Shown here one piece after another: positions 25,544 through 34,858 of a stretch of 64,000 bases of DNA. The translations under genes were made by a program, and so were the position numbers. Location: the NCBI GenBank assembly GCA_947492105.1, contig CANLMN010000002.1:181940-245939 (forward strand), read 5' to 3'. The first letter of the stretch is position 1; each line of letters starts with the position of its first letter. The DNA comes from an uncultured Aquimarina sp. (GTDB lineage: Bacteria > Bacteroidota > Bacteroidia > Flavobacteriales > Flavobacteriaceae). The notes beneath the pieces were generated by a model. It ran no database searches. It was given only the letters and a program-made list of their open reading frames with translations, and was not told the DNA's origin.

Positions 25544-26155
25544 ATGAAAATTAAAAAAACACTAATTCACAGTCTAATTATCGTTTCTGGCATGACTCTC
25601 ATGTCCTGCGAAAAAGAAACAACAACAGATCAAATTATTGAAAGTAAAAACAGTGAACAAGCTAGTGCCAAAAACGCACGAAGATGCAATCTCAACTTTG
25701 TAAAAAAGGCAGGCTTGCAGGCAATTTTTTGGAATGCCGACGGAGAGACACTAACGGCCAGTTTAACTGAAAAAGTGATCTCTTTTGATTCTAAAAAAAA
25801 TGATCTTGCCTATTTAGATTTCGAAAGCGAAAAATTCTTTGATCGCCCTTTTTTTAAATCTAGAATTACTCAAATTGGATTTAAATCAAAAAATGTTTTA
25901 GAAAATGATGTAAGAATGCCTAAACCAGTCTTACTTACACGTACAAAAAAACAAAAAATATCCAATTTTACTATCCCAATTGATGCAGTTGACAAAAAAG
26001 CATCTAATAAATCTGTCACAATCCTTAAACGAAGAACATTCAAAAAAGGAGAGCGTATAGCTATTTTTACAAAAATAAAAGGTCCGACAAAAACAGTTGT
26101 AGGCATAACGACTACAATAGTAAGCCCAAAGAAAGGTTGTCCTAGACTTTTTTAG
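25544..26155 (+). CDS. hypothetical lipoprotein
   Basis: 203 residues from ATG 25544, the start that gives a signal peptide (MKIKKTLIHSLIIVSGMTLMSC, lipobox LMSC). After a Ser/Asn/Glu-rich linker the body (RRCNLNFVKKAGLQAIFWNADG to the end) is beta-rich, basic, with two Cys. No domain recognised. Flanked by repeats B2 and A5 on its two sides. Confidence 0.7.
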   Translation: MKIKKTLIHSLIIVSGMTLMSCEKETTTDQIIESKNSEQASAKNARRCNLNFVKKAGLQAIFWNADGETLTASLTEKVISFDSKKNDLAYLDFESEKFFDRPFFKSRITQIGFKSKNVLENDVRMPKPVLLTRTKKQKISNFTIPIDAVDKKASNKSVTILKRRTFKKGERIAIFTKIKGPTKTVVGITTTIVSPKKGCPRLF

Positions 26156-26174
26156 TTCCATGATTCAAGGAACT

Positions 26175-26339
26175 ATACCAAATTAGCTATATAATGTCGC
26201 ATATCGACTTGTTCTTTTTTCCATCTAAATGCCTTGTTCATATATTCCATAGCTAAGGCTATGCAATAGAATCACGATGTTTTTACATAAAAAAAGTAAC
26301 AGTGTCATTCATACAAATTTATATACCTAAATGAGTATT
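26175..26339. repeat. palindromic repeat family A, copy A5
   Basis: Near full length: ATACCAAATTAGCTATATAA, GTCGCATATCGACTTGTTC, core ATAGCTAAGGCTATGCA, ATCACGATGTTTTTACAT, and ATTTATATACCTAAATGAGTATT at the far end. Useful reference copy for the family; starts 20 bases after the stop of the lipoprotein gene. Confidence 0.85.
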
Positions 26340-26380
26340 AAACGACAGAGTACCACACCGAGTTGTTTTAAACAAATTAG

Positions 26381-26427
26381 ACCGAAAGGACAAAACTATT
26401 TTTATAATGGCTTTGTCCTTTTGGTTT
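26381..26427. terminator. bidirectional-looking hairpin
   Basis: AAAGGACAAA (26385-26394) pairs with TTTGTCCTTT (26412-26421), with A-rich and T-rich flanks on both sides. It can end transcription of the minus-strand acetyltransferase gene. Confidence 0.55.
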
Positions 26428-26517
26428 AAACTTAAACACTTTTAGTCATACTCCCTTATCATCGAAACACCTACCACTATCGTTACGCTTAGAATTCTTC
26501 TGGAGAGTATATAATTT

Positions 26518-27036
26518 TTATTTCTGCGAAGAATACAAGTCAAACATATATCCTTTAACCTTCACGTTTTTGTTTTGATTTTCTAGCCCTACCCTTTCTA
26601 CAACGCCCCGAGATTTGACATTGTCTGCTTTTATTAGCGCACATAGCTCCTTGAGCTTTATTTTTTCAAAAACATATTTTTTTAATCCACATACAGCCTC
26701 GGTTGCGTAACCGTATCCCCTATATTTTTTCATGAACCCGTATGACATTTCTGTTTTCTGCAATTCATCAATGAATAGCAATCCAACAAAGCCCATAACG
26801 TTATCCTTTTCCCTGTGCACCACCAACCATTTACCTTGTTGATTATTATATTTGACATAGACCTTTTGATACATTTCTATGCCTTTTTCTAATTCATCTT
26901 TTGTTTTGGGAACAGAATTATTGAGCGTATATTTTATAATCTCCTTGTCTTGATACAACTCCTGAATTTCTTCCAGTCGATCATAGGTGTATTCAATTAC
27001 TTTGAGTCTTTCGGTTCTAAAAATAATTTCAGGCAT
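26518..27036 (-). CDS. GNAT-family acetyltransferase (RimJ/RimL type)
   Basis: 172 residues in the GNAT_3 pattern: TERLKVIEYTYDRLEEIQELYQDKE at the start, FVGLLFIDELQ in the central strands, the acetyl-CoA loop YRGYGYATEAV, and LIKADNVKSRGVVERVGLE (helix with N-x-x-S). Likely acetylates an amine of a protein N-terminus or a small molecule using acetyl-CoA. No partners nearby. Confidence 0.8.
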   Translation of the reverse strand: MPEIIFRTERLKVIEYTYDRLEEIQELYQDKEIIKYTLNNSVPKTKDELEKGIEMYQKVYVKYNNQQGKWLVVHREKDNVMGFVGLLFIDELQKTEMSYGFMKKYRGYGYATEAVCGLKKYVFEKIKLKELCALIKADNVKSRGVVERVGLENQNKNVKVKGYMFDLYSSQK

Positions 27037-27116
27037 CTCTTATCAAATATTTTACAACTCTTGTTAGCACTTGCGGATACCGGTTCTTGACAAACAAAAG
27101 TATTTTCTTACTAGCA

Positions 27117-27467
27117 CTACGATCTAAGATACTTTCTCTTCTCGCTTGACAATCGGTTCTTAATCATCCCTATAACAGAACTAATCAATACCAACACCCC
27201 AATGACTAACAAAAGATACAAAGCAGGAACTTTTGCTCCAAACCATGCGCCAACAACTATAGCAACACAACTTAACAAAAAATTTCTTCTACATTTCTTG
27301 AATGTTTTGAATCGGATCTTTAACTGTATATCTTCATCTAATACCCGCTCTATTAATTTTTTATAGTTAGATGTACTATCATCTAATTCTTCCAAGATCT
27401 TAGTCACTTCTGACTTGCTTGTTTTAAATCGTTTTTCTGTAAAAAGGGTATTAATATCTACACTCAT
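27117..27467 (-). CDS. small membrane protein
   Basis: 116 residues, with a helical N-terminal half (LFTEKRFKTSKSEVTKILEELDD) and two TM helices near residues 67-105 (FLLSCVAIVVGAWFG, LYLLLVIGVLVLISSVIG). Basic C-terminus. Not recognised. Divergent from mfd. Confidence 0.6.
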   Translation of the reverse strand: MSVDINTLFTEKRFKTSKSEVTKILEELDDSTSNYKKLIERVLDEDIQLKIRFKTFKKCRRNFLLSCVAIVVGAWFGAKVPALYLLLVIGVLVLISSVIGMIKNRLSSEKRKYLRS

Positions 27468-27798
27468 TTGTTTTCTAACTATACTTTTAACTTTTTCTTA
27501 CTAGTTTTCGAGCAGCAGTTTTTTTGCCTATTCTACTATCAGATTTACTTATAATTCTATCCGATCGCCCAAAGGTACTATAAGGTTGGTTAGAAACAAT
27601 TTTTTTGATTTGAGAAGAATTTATTATGGGATTTTGCTAAGCCGCCCCCGATCCATACACTCCTCAAAAACCTCGAGAATGCGATTTTGCCACCAATGTC
27701 CTTATACCCCAAAAAACACATTGATTTATTTGATTAAAAAAAGAGAGACTCGCCAAGACAAACACACTATTTCATATCTTTACACTAAAATTTGCTAC
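27468..27798. other. divergent intergenic upstream of mfd
   Basis: 331 bp. An open frame runs into mfd from 27586 but its translation (MVRNNFFDLRRIYYG...) is not Mfd-like, so I treat it as non-coding. A near -7 match TATCTTTA (around 27775) may serve mfd; no paired -33 TTG at the usual distance. Confidence 0.35.
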
Positions 27799-30700
27799 GT
27801 GAATACAGCTATCATTTCGCAAGCCTTTACAAAATCGCTCCAACTACAGCAATTACATAAAGCTCTTGCCAACGCTAAAAAAAACCCCGATACGAATATT
27901 CATCTAATGGGCCTAGTAGGCTCTTCACTGTCCTTTGCTATTTCGAGTAGTTTTTTGGCGAATGAAGTTCCTTTTTTATGCATCTTTAATGACAAAGAAG
28001 AGGCAGCCTATTATCTGAATGATCTAGAACAATTGCTAGGAGATCAAAACGTCCTCTTCTATCCTGGTAGTTATCGTCGTCCTTATCAAATTGAAGAAAC
28101 CGACAATGCTAATGTTTTATTGCGTGCAGAGGTTCTCAACCGCATCAATTCTCACAAAAAACCAATAGTCATTGTTACCTATCCTGATGCCCTATTTGAG
28201 AAAGTCGTAACACGAAAAGAGCTAGAAAAAAACACCCTCAAAATCAGTATAAATGAGCAATTGAGTATTGATTTTGTTAATGAAGTATTATTCGAATATC
28301 AATTCCAGCGGGTTGATTTTGTAACAGAACCAGGAGAGTTTTCTGTTCGCGGTGGCATTGTTGATGTCTTCTCTTTTAGCCATGATCAGCCTTATCGCAT
28401 TGAGTTTTTTGGAGACGAGGTAGATAGTATCCGAACTTTTGACGTAGCGTCACAACTCTCTACAGAACAAGTAAAAAAGATTACTGTCATTCCGAATGTC
28501 GAAAACAAAGCTATGCAAGAAACTCGAGAAAGTTTCTTGAAATATATCAATCCTAATACCGCCATACTCATCAAGGACATCGATATAATGGCTACTAGAA
28601 TTGATACGAATTTTGAAAAAGCTACAATTGCTTTTCAAAAACTCTCTACAGAAATCAATCATACAACTCCAGATGAGTTATTTTGCAATGCTACTTTAAT
28701 AAAAAAAGAATTGCTCGGATTCTCCTTAATAGAATTAGGAGAACATCCCTTGACCAAAGCAACCCATGCGATAAAACATAACACAAAACCGCAACCTTCA
28801 TTCAATAAACAATTCCATTTACTCATTGAGAACCTCAACGAGAATTATGAGAATGGTTATAAAAATTACATTTTCTGTGTAAGTGAACAACAGGCCAAAC
28901 GTTTTCATGACATTTTTGATGATGCTGATCTAGACGTAAAACAATATGAAACCGTCATCTTTTCGGCCTACCAAGGATTTATAGATCATGATCATAAAAT
29001 AGTTTGTTATACGGATCATCAAATCTTTGAACGCTACCACAAATTCAGCCTCAAGAACGGCTACGCCAAAAAACAAGCCATCACACTCAAAGAGCTTACA
29101 AATCTAGAATTAGGGGATTATGTAACACATATTGATCATGGAATTGGTAAATTTGGTGGACTACAAAAAATTGATGTAGAAGGAAAAAAACAAGAAGCCA
29201 TCAAGTTGGTTTATGGAGAACGGGATATTCTATATCTAAGCATCCATTCACTACACAAAATATCCAAATTCAACGGAAAAGACGGAAAAACACCGCAAAT
29301 CTATAAACTAGGCTCCAAAGCTTGGAAAACATTAAAACAAAAAACCAAAGCTCGTGTCAAGAACATTGCTTTTAATCTCATACAATTATACGCCAAACGT
29401 CGTCTACAAAAAGGTTTTGCTTATGCACCCGATAGCTATCTACAACATGAACTAGAGGCTTCGTTTATCTATGAGGACACTCCTGATCAGAGTACTGCTA
29501 CAGCTGCCGTCAAAGCAGATATGGAAAGTGAGCGTCCCATGGACCGATTGGTCTGTGGAGATGTAGGCTTCGGAAAAACAGAAGTTGCCATCCGAGCGGC
29601 ATTCAAGGCGGTAGACAACAACAAACAAGTAGCCATACTGGTACCTACAACAATTTTGGCATTTCAACATCACAAAACCATCAGTGAGCGCCTCAAGGAT
29701 TTTCCTGTAACCGTAGACTACCTCAACCGTTTCAAAACAGCAAAACAAAAAAAAGAAACACTAGAGAAATTAGAAAAAGGCCATGTAGACATCATTATTG
29801 GCACACATCAATTAGTCAGTAAAAGCGTAAAATTCAAAGACCTTGGACTACTTGTCATTGATGAAGAACAAAAATTTGGTGTTGCCGTAAAGGATAAATT
29901 AAAAACGATCAAAGAAAATGTGGATACATTGACACTGACTGCAACTCCAATCCCTAGAACCCTGCAGTTTAGTTTGATGGCAGCTCGTGATCTATCCACA
30001 ATTACAACACCTCCACCCAATCGCTATCCGATAGAAACCAACGTAATCCGTTTTACAGAAGAAACGATTCGAGATGCCGTGAGTTATGAGATACAGCGTG
30101 GAGGTCAGGTGTTCTTTATTCATAATCGTATTGAGAATATCAAAGAAGTAGCAGGGATGATCCAGCGCTTAGTTCCTGATGCCAAAGTAGGTATCGGACA
30201 TGGACAAATGGAAGGCAAAAAACTAGAAAACATCATGCTCTCTTTTATGAATAGTGAGTTTGATGTCCTTGTCTCTACAACAATTATAGAAAGTGGCTTG
30301 GATGTACCCAATGCGAATACTATCTTTATCAATAATGCAAATAATTTTGGTGTTTCTGATCTTCATCAAATGCGAGGTCGTGTAGGACGAAGCAACAAGA
30401 AAGCCTTTTGTTATTTTATCACACCACCTTATTCCGCAATGACAGATGATGCTCGCAAGCGTATTACCGCACTGGAACAGTTCTCTGAATTAGGCAGCGG
30501 TATCCAAATTGCTATGAAGGATTTGGAGATTCGTGGCGCAGGAGATTTATTAGGTGGAGAACAAAGTGGCTTTATCAACGAAATTGGATTTGATACATAT
30601 CAAAAAATCCTCAACGAAGCCATTGAAGAACTCAAAGAAAATGAGTTCAAAGAACTATATGATGAAGATGAGACTACTGTAAAAGTGTATCTAAAAGACA

Positions 30701-31173
30701 CACAAATCGACACGGATTTTGAGTTATTGTTCCCTGATGACTATATCAACAGTGTTTCGGAACGATTACAAATATATAATCAACTAAATGCTATAAAAGA
30801 CGAAACAGAGCTGCAACAATTCGAAGCTATGCTATTGGATCGTTTTGGCCCGTTACCTGAACAAGCCAAAGATTTGCTAAATAGTGTACGAATCAAATGG
30901 ATCGGCACCAAGATTGGTCTAGAAAAAATTGTGATGAAACAAGGAAAATTTGTTGGCTACTTTATCAGTGATCAACAGTCTGGATTTTATAGCAGTCCAA
31001 TCTTTACCAAAATATTGCAATTTGTACAAGCAAATCCTTCAAAAATCAAAATGAAAGAAAAACAAACTCGTAATGGATTGCGTCTACTATTGACTTTTGA
31101 CAAAAATCACACCATTAACAATACACTAAAAGTGCTAAAACCATTAGATTTCGAAAAAACTGGTATGGAATAA
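27799..31173 (+). CDS. mfd: transcription-repair coupling factor
   Basis: 1124 residues from GTG 27799, chosen because Mfd similarity starts at VNTAIISQAFTKSLQL and the length fits Bacteroidota Mfd. Order of parts: UvrB-like region (GSSLSFAISSSF, FYPGSYRRPYQIEE), the CarD-like RNA polymerase-binding domain (LGDYVTHIDHGIGKFGGL), the SF2 translocase with Walker A GDVGFGKTE, DEEQ box in VIDEEQKFGV, motif III TATPIPRTL, and QMRGRVGRS, then the C-terminal UvrA-binding region. It releases stalled RNA polymerase at lesions and recruits UvrA. Family C repeat C2 begins 17 bases after the stop. Confidence 0.97.
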   Translation: MNTAIISQAFTKSLQLQQLHKALANAKKNPDTNIHLMGLVGSSLSFAISSSFLANEVPFLCIFNDKEEAAYYLNDLEQLLGDQNVLFYPGSYRRPYQIEETDNANVLLRAEVLNRINSHKKPIVIVTYPDALFEKVVTRKELEKNTLKISINEQLSIDFVNEVLFEYQFQRVDFVTEPGEFSVRGGIVDVFSFSHDQPYRIEFFGDEVDSIRTFDVASQLSTEQVKKITVIPNVENKAMQETRESFLKYINPNTAILIKDIDIMATRIDTNFEKATIAFQKLSTEINHTTPDELFCNATLIKKELLGFSLIELGEHPLTKATHAIKHNTKPQPSFNKQFHLLIENLNENYENGYKNYIFCVSEQQAKRFHDIFDDADLDVKQYETVIFSAYQGFIDHDHKIVCYTDHQIFERYHKFSLKNGYAKKQAITLKELTNLELGDYVTHIDHGIGKFGGLQKIDVEGKKQEAIKLVYGERDILYLSIHSLHKISKFNGKDGKTPQIYKLGSKAWKTLKQKTKARVKNIAFNLIQLYAKRRLQKGFAYAPDSYLQHELEASFIYEDTPDQSTATAAVKADMESERPMDRLVCGDVGFGKTEVAIRAAFKAVDNNKQVAILVPTTILAFQHHKTISERLKDFPVTVDYLNRFKTAKQKKETLEKLEKGHVDIIIGTHQLVSKSVKFKDLGLLVIDEEQKFGVAVKDKLKTIKENVDTLTLTATPIPRTLQFSLMAARDLSTITTPPPNRYPIETNVIRFTEETIRDAVSYEIQRGGQVFFIHNRIENIKEVAGMIQRLVPDAKVGIGHGQMEGKKLENIMLSFMNSEFDVLVSTTIIESGLDVPNANTIFINNANNFGVSDLHQMRGRVGRSNKKAFCYFITPPYSAMTDDARKRITALEQFSELGSGIQIAMKDLEIRGAGDLLGGEQSGFINEIGFDTYQKILNEAIEELKENEFKELYDEDETTVKVYLKDTQIDTDFELLFPDDYINSVSERLQIYNQLNAIKDETELQQFEAMLLDRFGPLPEQAKDLLNSVRIKWIGTKIGLEKIVMKQGKFVGYFISDQQSGFYSSPIFTKILQFVQANPSKIKMKEKQTRNGLRLLLTFDKNHTINNTLKVLKPLDFEKTGME

Positions 31174-31189
31174 TGGCAAGCCAAAATTA

Positions 31190-31265
31190 ATGCCATTTAT
31201 CCTTTGAATTTACTGGAATAAAATCTTCATTTTTCTTTCTGGTAAATTCAAGTAACAAACGGCAT
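31190..31265. repeat. internally deleted family C repeat, copy C2
   Basis: 76 bp. Both ends of family C are kept (ATGCCATTTATCCTTTGAAT; TGGTAAATTCAAGTAAC..GGCAT) but the central ~87 bases including the GCTATGC core are gone. The terminal A-T pair of the consensus ATACCA/TGGTAT is changed to a G-C pair on both sides (ATGCC/GGCAT). Confidence 0.75.
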
Positions 31266-31317
31266 AACCTATTTCGTATCAAAGAAAAACATCTTTTTTT
31301 TGCTGCTTTTAGAAAAG

Positions 31318-31480
31318 TACACCCATTAAAATGTAATTGTAATCTAAAATAATTTGAATTATTTTTCGCTAGTTTGAACTATAAAATTTAAGCATCACCG
31401 TTGCTAGGGTTTAATTTCGTAATGCAAAATTGTAGAAAAAGAAGCTAACTATTAGCCTGCAATTATTTTTTAAATGATGC
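31318..31480. repeat. palindromic repeat family B, copy B3
   Basis: Diverged copy, 53 bases after C2. Contains CCCATTAAAATGTAATTG, TTTTTCGCTAGTTTGAAC, an altered core AAGCATCACCGTTGCTAGG, and AGCCTGCAATTATTTTTTAAATGATG. Confidence 0.75.
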
Positions 31481-31493
31481 GACACGCTCATGC

Positions 31494-32504
31494 TTATTTT
31501 TCAAGGCCTACAACACGCGCAAACAACTTCTTTAGCAATGGTCCCGCATCCTTCATATCCTTCTTTGTTTCTCTAGCCTGCAAGACACCATTTTTGTCAT
31601 ACAACTCATAACTAAAAACAAAGGTATCGGCATCTGGAGGCATCCCTAATAACCCAAATCGCAGATCATTAAAATAAGTTTTTCCATTTTTTTGCTCAAT
31701 CGTATACCATCCCTCTGTCAGTTCGATAAGTCGTGTAATCAATGGATCTTCTTGCAAATGACCTAATACCTCATGGTTCTTGGGAAACTCGGTAAATGTA
31801 ACGGTCTTATCCTTTTGCAACAGCGAATAATATCCAATCAAAAAAGAGGTATCCGTCTCTATATTTGCAGACCACAATACGCTATTAAGCGGAGTTGGTT
31901 TGGTTTGAATTTCTTTGTACGCTATCTGTTGGTCTTCAAGGTTTGTTCTGAACACCTCATAAGTAATCCATTTAAAAACCAACGTTAGCACCATATAAGC
32001 GCTACTAATCACTAACCCCAAGGTATTAACCTTGCTTCTTCTGGGGTTGGTTCTTCGATAACACATAGCCATAATTACACAAATCAAAAACGGGAGCGTA
32101 TACAGTGGATCCACTACGAATATATTTTTGAAAGAAACCTTGTATGTCACAGGCCAAAACAATTGTGTCCCCCAAGTAGTAAACGCATCTAGTAATGGAT
32201 GGGTGAAGAGCCCTAGGAACATCAGCTTAGTCCAATCTTTCCAATCTGCCTCTTTATTTCTATAGATTTTGGCCACTATCCACCCCAATATTGGTGCTGC
32301 CAAGAGACTAAAAAGTATAGAGTGCGAGAATCCCCTATGCATCTCGTTGGCCGTTACCGGATCAAAAAAAAGCTTAGCCATCACATCCAAATCAGGGATC
32401 GTTCCTGCGATTGCACCCCAAAGCATTGCCTTGTTACCTACTTTTTTTCCAATGATTGCCTCGCCAGCCGCAGCTCCTAGTACAATTTGTGTCAAAGAAT
32501 CCAT
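31494..32504 (-). CDS. membrane-bound metal-dependent hydrolase (YdjM/DUF457 family)
   Basis: 336 residues. Begins MDSLTQIVLGAAAGEAI, then GTIPDLDV and HRGFSHSILF, and later GLFTHPLLDAFTTWGTQLFWP: the conserved D/H set of the YdjM family, thought to bind metal. Four to five TM helices in the first ~190 residues, then a soluble C-terminal domain (~200-336) outside the membrane part. Substrate unknown; homologues are linked to envelope or DNA-damage responses only loosely. The next upstream gene (32517) is on the same strand, 12 bases away. Confidence 0.8.
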   Translation of the reverse strand: MDSLTQIVLGAAAGEAIIGKKVGNKAMLWGAIAGTIPDLDVMAKLFFDPVTANEMHRGFSHSILFSLLAAPILGWIVAKIYRNKEADWKDWTKLMFLGLFTHPLLDAFTTWGTQLFWPVTYKVSFKNIFVVDPLYTLPFLICVIMAMCYRRTNPRRSKVNTLGLVISSAYMVLTLVFKWITYEVFRTNLEDQQIAYKEIQTKPTPLNSVLWSANIETDTSFLIGYYSLLQKDKTVTFTEFPKNHEVLGHLQEDPLITRLIELTEGWYTIEQKNGKTYFNDLRFGLLGMPPDADTFVFSYELYDKNGVLQARETKKDMKDAGPLLKKLFARVVGLEK

Positions 32505-32516
32505 CTACAATAAGAT

Positions 32517-33692
32517 TTAGGTTTTGAAAGGGGTTCTGATTTCGTAATCATTGGGCTGTATAAAGCCTACTACAGGTTTCAGTAATTTATTGGAGACCGA
32601 ATTACCATGTCGTACGTATAATCGCATGGGCACCGCTTGTGCACCTATACTGCTTTTGATCAATTCTGCTGTCCTACCCAGTCTCAAATATTTAACTCTT
32701 TTATTAATTGCCAAATCCACATAATCGTACAACATCCGTTGGTAAATGGCATGAGAAATATTATATGCATAATCGATCCCAATATGATTCGCTTCTACCG
32801 CATTTGCTACAATAAATGCCGTCGAAAACCCCACTAACTTATTGTCCAAAAAATACCCTTTGAAAACGAAAAGCGCTCCCAATGCCTCCTTGATCAGCCT
32901 AAAAGCTTCTGCTGAGAGTTGGGCTATCTTAAAATCTGCATTTTCGATCACAGACAGATAGAGCTCATTAATTTCTTGCTCATAATGGGTGATCATTTCT
33001 TCTGTAAACTCCTTAACCTCCAAATCTGCAGATGTGGCAAGCACTTTCTTTGCTCGTGTTCTAAATTTGGTTTTCATACTCAACAAATATTCCTCAAAAC
33101 TGCTCCATGAAGTTTGCAACGACAACACCATATTTACATCAATATGTACTGTCCGGAATTTTTGATCAAGTAACACATCACTAGCTACAACGGACTGGGG
33201 CCAGAACTCTTTGAGTACCAAAAATGAAGGTTTGTCCTTGGCATCGCTCCTCCTCAATTCTTTCATGGTTTTGCCCAATAACTCATACGCCTCTCTCGCC
33301 GTGATTTGATCCGTGTATGCAAAACCATGTTCGCCACAGGTAAACAAATTACCACAAACCAATGCACTAACATCGAGATTCTGGATAACGCTATTCCTTA
33401 ATGTCTCTCCAATTGCACAAGGAAGCTCATAGAGTGACAACTCTGAGGTATTGAACCTCAGCAACTGCGTCACCGCTATTGCTACTGGCATTGTCTCTCT
33501 ATAAAACAATAGATACTTAAAATCAATCGATGTCGCCAAAGCACTTTCCAAAGCTTGTAAATATGGTAACGACAAAAAAAGTTGTCCTTTATTAACTATA
33601 TTCCAATCTACGCTTGGCACCTCAGATACCGTAGTAAACGATCTGTATCTCAAAAAAGGAGTTTTACAAATATTTTTTAGTTTGTCTAGCAT
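32517..33692 (-). CDS. GNAT-fold protein (peptidogalycan biosynthesis-like)
   Basis: 391 residues. C-terminal half has a GNAT-type pattern: FKIAQLSAEAFRLIKEALG, LVGFSTAFIVANAVEANHIGIDYAYN, then LAINKRVKYLRLGRTAELIKSSIG. The N-terminal half begins SFTTVSEVPSVDWNIVNKGQLFLSLPYLQALE, typical of the 'GNAT family/FemAB-like' proteins annotated as peptidogalycan biosynthesis. Cytoplasmic, acyl or aminoacyl transfer likely; substrate not predictable. Same-strand pair with the YdjM-family gene. Confidence 0.65.
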   Translation of the reverse strand: MLDKLKNICKTPFLRYRSFTTVSEVPSVDWNIVNKGQLFLSLPYLQALESALATSIDFKYLLFYRETMPVAIAVTQLLRFNTSELSLYELPCAIGETLRNSVIQNLDVSALVCGNLFTCGEHGFAYTDQITAREAYELLGKTMKELRRSDAKDKPSFLVLKEFWPQSVVASDVLLDQKFRTVHIDVNMVLSLQTSWSSFEEYLLSMKTKFRTRAKKVLATSADLEVKEFTEEMITHYEQEINELYLSVIENADFKIAQLSAEAFRLIKEALGALFVFKGYFLDNKLVGFSTAFIVANAVEANHIGIDYAYNISHAIYQRMLYDYVDLAINKRVKYLRLGRTAELIKSSIGAQAVPMRLYVRHGNSVSNKLLKPVVGFIQPNDYEIRTPFKT

Positions 33693-33730
33693 AATTCTTT
33701 TTCATCATGTAATCCTGTACAAATAGCTTA

Positions 33731-33887
33731 TAGCAATTTAAATATATAAATTCGTATAAAAAACGTTGTTGTTTTTTATGTAAAAACACCGTGATTACGT
33801 TGCATAGTCCTAGCTATGGTATATAGGAATAAGGCATTTAAACAGAAAAAAACAAGTAATATGTCTCATTGTAGACCTATACGGGTA
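33731..33887. repeat. palindromic repeat family A, copy A6
   Basis: CAATTTAAATATATAAATTCG, GTTGTTTTTTATGTAAAAACACCGTG, core GCATAGTCCTAGCTATGG, AAGGCATTT and ACAAGTAATATG; ends ACGGGTA. An ATG-started frame inside (33816-33998) is repeat sequence, not a gene. Confidence 0.75.
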
Positions 33888-34124
33888 CTAGTTCCTCAAA
33901 ACATTTTTTTGTTACAACAATCTTACAAAAAACAAAGAAAACGCTACCTGATATCGTCGTTGTACGTGACAGTGAGTTATTTTCTTTCCATGCACTAAAA
34001 AATGACTGTTTCTAGCTCGAGTCAAAAAGAGCTTAGATCACTTCTTCTAGACTAAATTTAGAATCATTTGATCAAAAAAAGCACTATCAACTTAGCGACC
34101 AATGATTTCACAACCAAAGAAAAC

Positions 34125-34481
34125 CTACAACTCTTTCATAGGATCCCAAAGCAGTTCTTTGAACTTTACAATTTGGTTATCCACCACCTCAACACCCTCA
34201 CTTTCTAATAATTGTTGCATCAGATTTGTTCCATCAAAATGATGTTTCCCTGTCAAAACCCCAAGACGATTCACAACGCGATGAGCAGGAACATCGTCGA
34301 GGTTATGTGCAGCATTCATAGCCCAGCCTACCATACGCGCACTGCGCGCTGCACCGAGGTATTTGGCGATAGCTCCATATGAGGTTACACGGCCATAAGG
34401 TATCTGTCGTACCACCACGTATACACGCTCAAAAAAATTCTCATTATCAGAAGTTGCCATAGCTCTTTTCCTCTTATCCAA
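34125..34481 (-). CDS. alkyltransferase-like protein (ATL), lacks the acceptor Cys
   Basis: 118 residues. MGMT/Ogt-fold DNA-binding domain: IPYGRVTSYGAIAKYLG, ARMVGWAMNAA, then PAHRVVNRLGVLTG where active alkyltransferases have PCHR. Ala replaces the alkyl-accepting Cys, so it cannot repair by transfer. ATLs bind O6-alkylguanine and hand it to nucleotide excision repair. A Cys-bearing relative is encoded at 44139-44615, so the genome has both. Gene start may also be the ATG 7 codons inside (MATSDN). Five bases downstream of the DUF4286 gene. Confidence 0.85.
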   Translation of the reverse strand: MDKRKRAMATSDNENFFERVYVVVRQIPYGRVTSYGAIAKYLGAARSARMVGWAMNAAHNLDDVPAHRVVNRLGVLTGKHHFDGTNLMQQLLESEGVEVVDNQIVKFKELLWDPMKEL

Positions 34482-34486
34482 TTTGA

Positions 34487-34798
34487 TTAACCATAGGTGC
34501 CGATAATTTCTAATTCGGTCCGAAAAGCCACAAAACTCCCCTCAAAACGCTTAGCTCTAGCGCGGAGCGTAGGCGCATCTTCTTTATAATAACGTGCTAA
34601 CGTCTCTTTGCTATCTGTGGTATATTGTACAGAATACGTAATACCTCCCATATCCTCTTCTACCAAAACTCTTGTCATTAATGCTTTGCTGAATTTTTTT
34701 GTTGCCAGCATCTCTGGAATATGTTCTTTTTGCATCCATTCTAACCAAACTTCGTGGATGGTTTCTTCTATATTAATTGTGACGTTATAGATGTACAT
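34487..34798 (-). CDS. DUF4286 family protein
   Basis: 103 residues, full-length match in pattern to DUF4286: MYIYNVTINIEETIHEVWLEWM, KALMTRVLVEEDMGGITYSVQY, and the ferredoxin-like end APTLRARAKRFEGSFVAFRTELEII. Small cytoplasmic protein of unknown function, commonly found beside ATL/TPR genes in flavobacteria. Middle gene of a three-gene minus-strand run (36649 down to 34125). Confidence 0.8.
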   Translation of the reverse strand: MYIYNVTINIEETIHEVWLEWMQKEHIPEMLATKKFSKALMTRVLVEEDMGGITYSVQYTTDSKETLARYYKEDAPTLRARAKRFEGSFVAFRTELEIIGTYG

Positions 34799-34858
34799 GT
34801 TTTTTTATTAAGAATTTAGGAATTCAGATAACTGACATAGAAAAGAGAAACCTTTAAT

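Noticed and set aside
27586-27798. 71-codon in-frame extension upstream of mfd
   Set aside because: Translation is not Mfd-like, and family length and similarity start at GTG 27799.
33816-33998. 60-codon frame on the plus strand
   Set aside because: Most of it is family A repeat copy A6.
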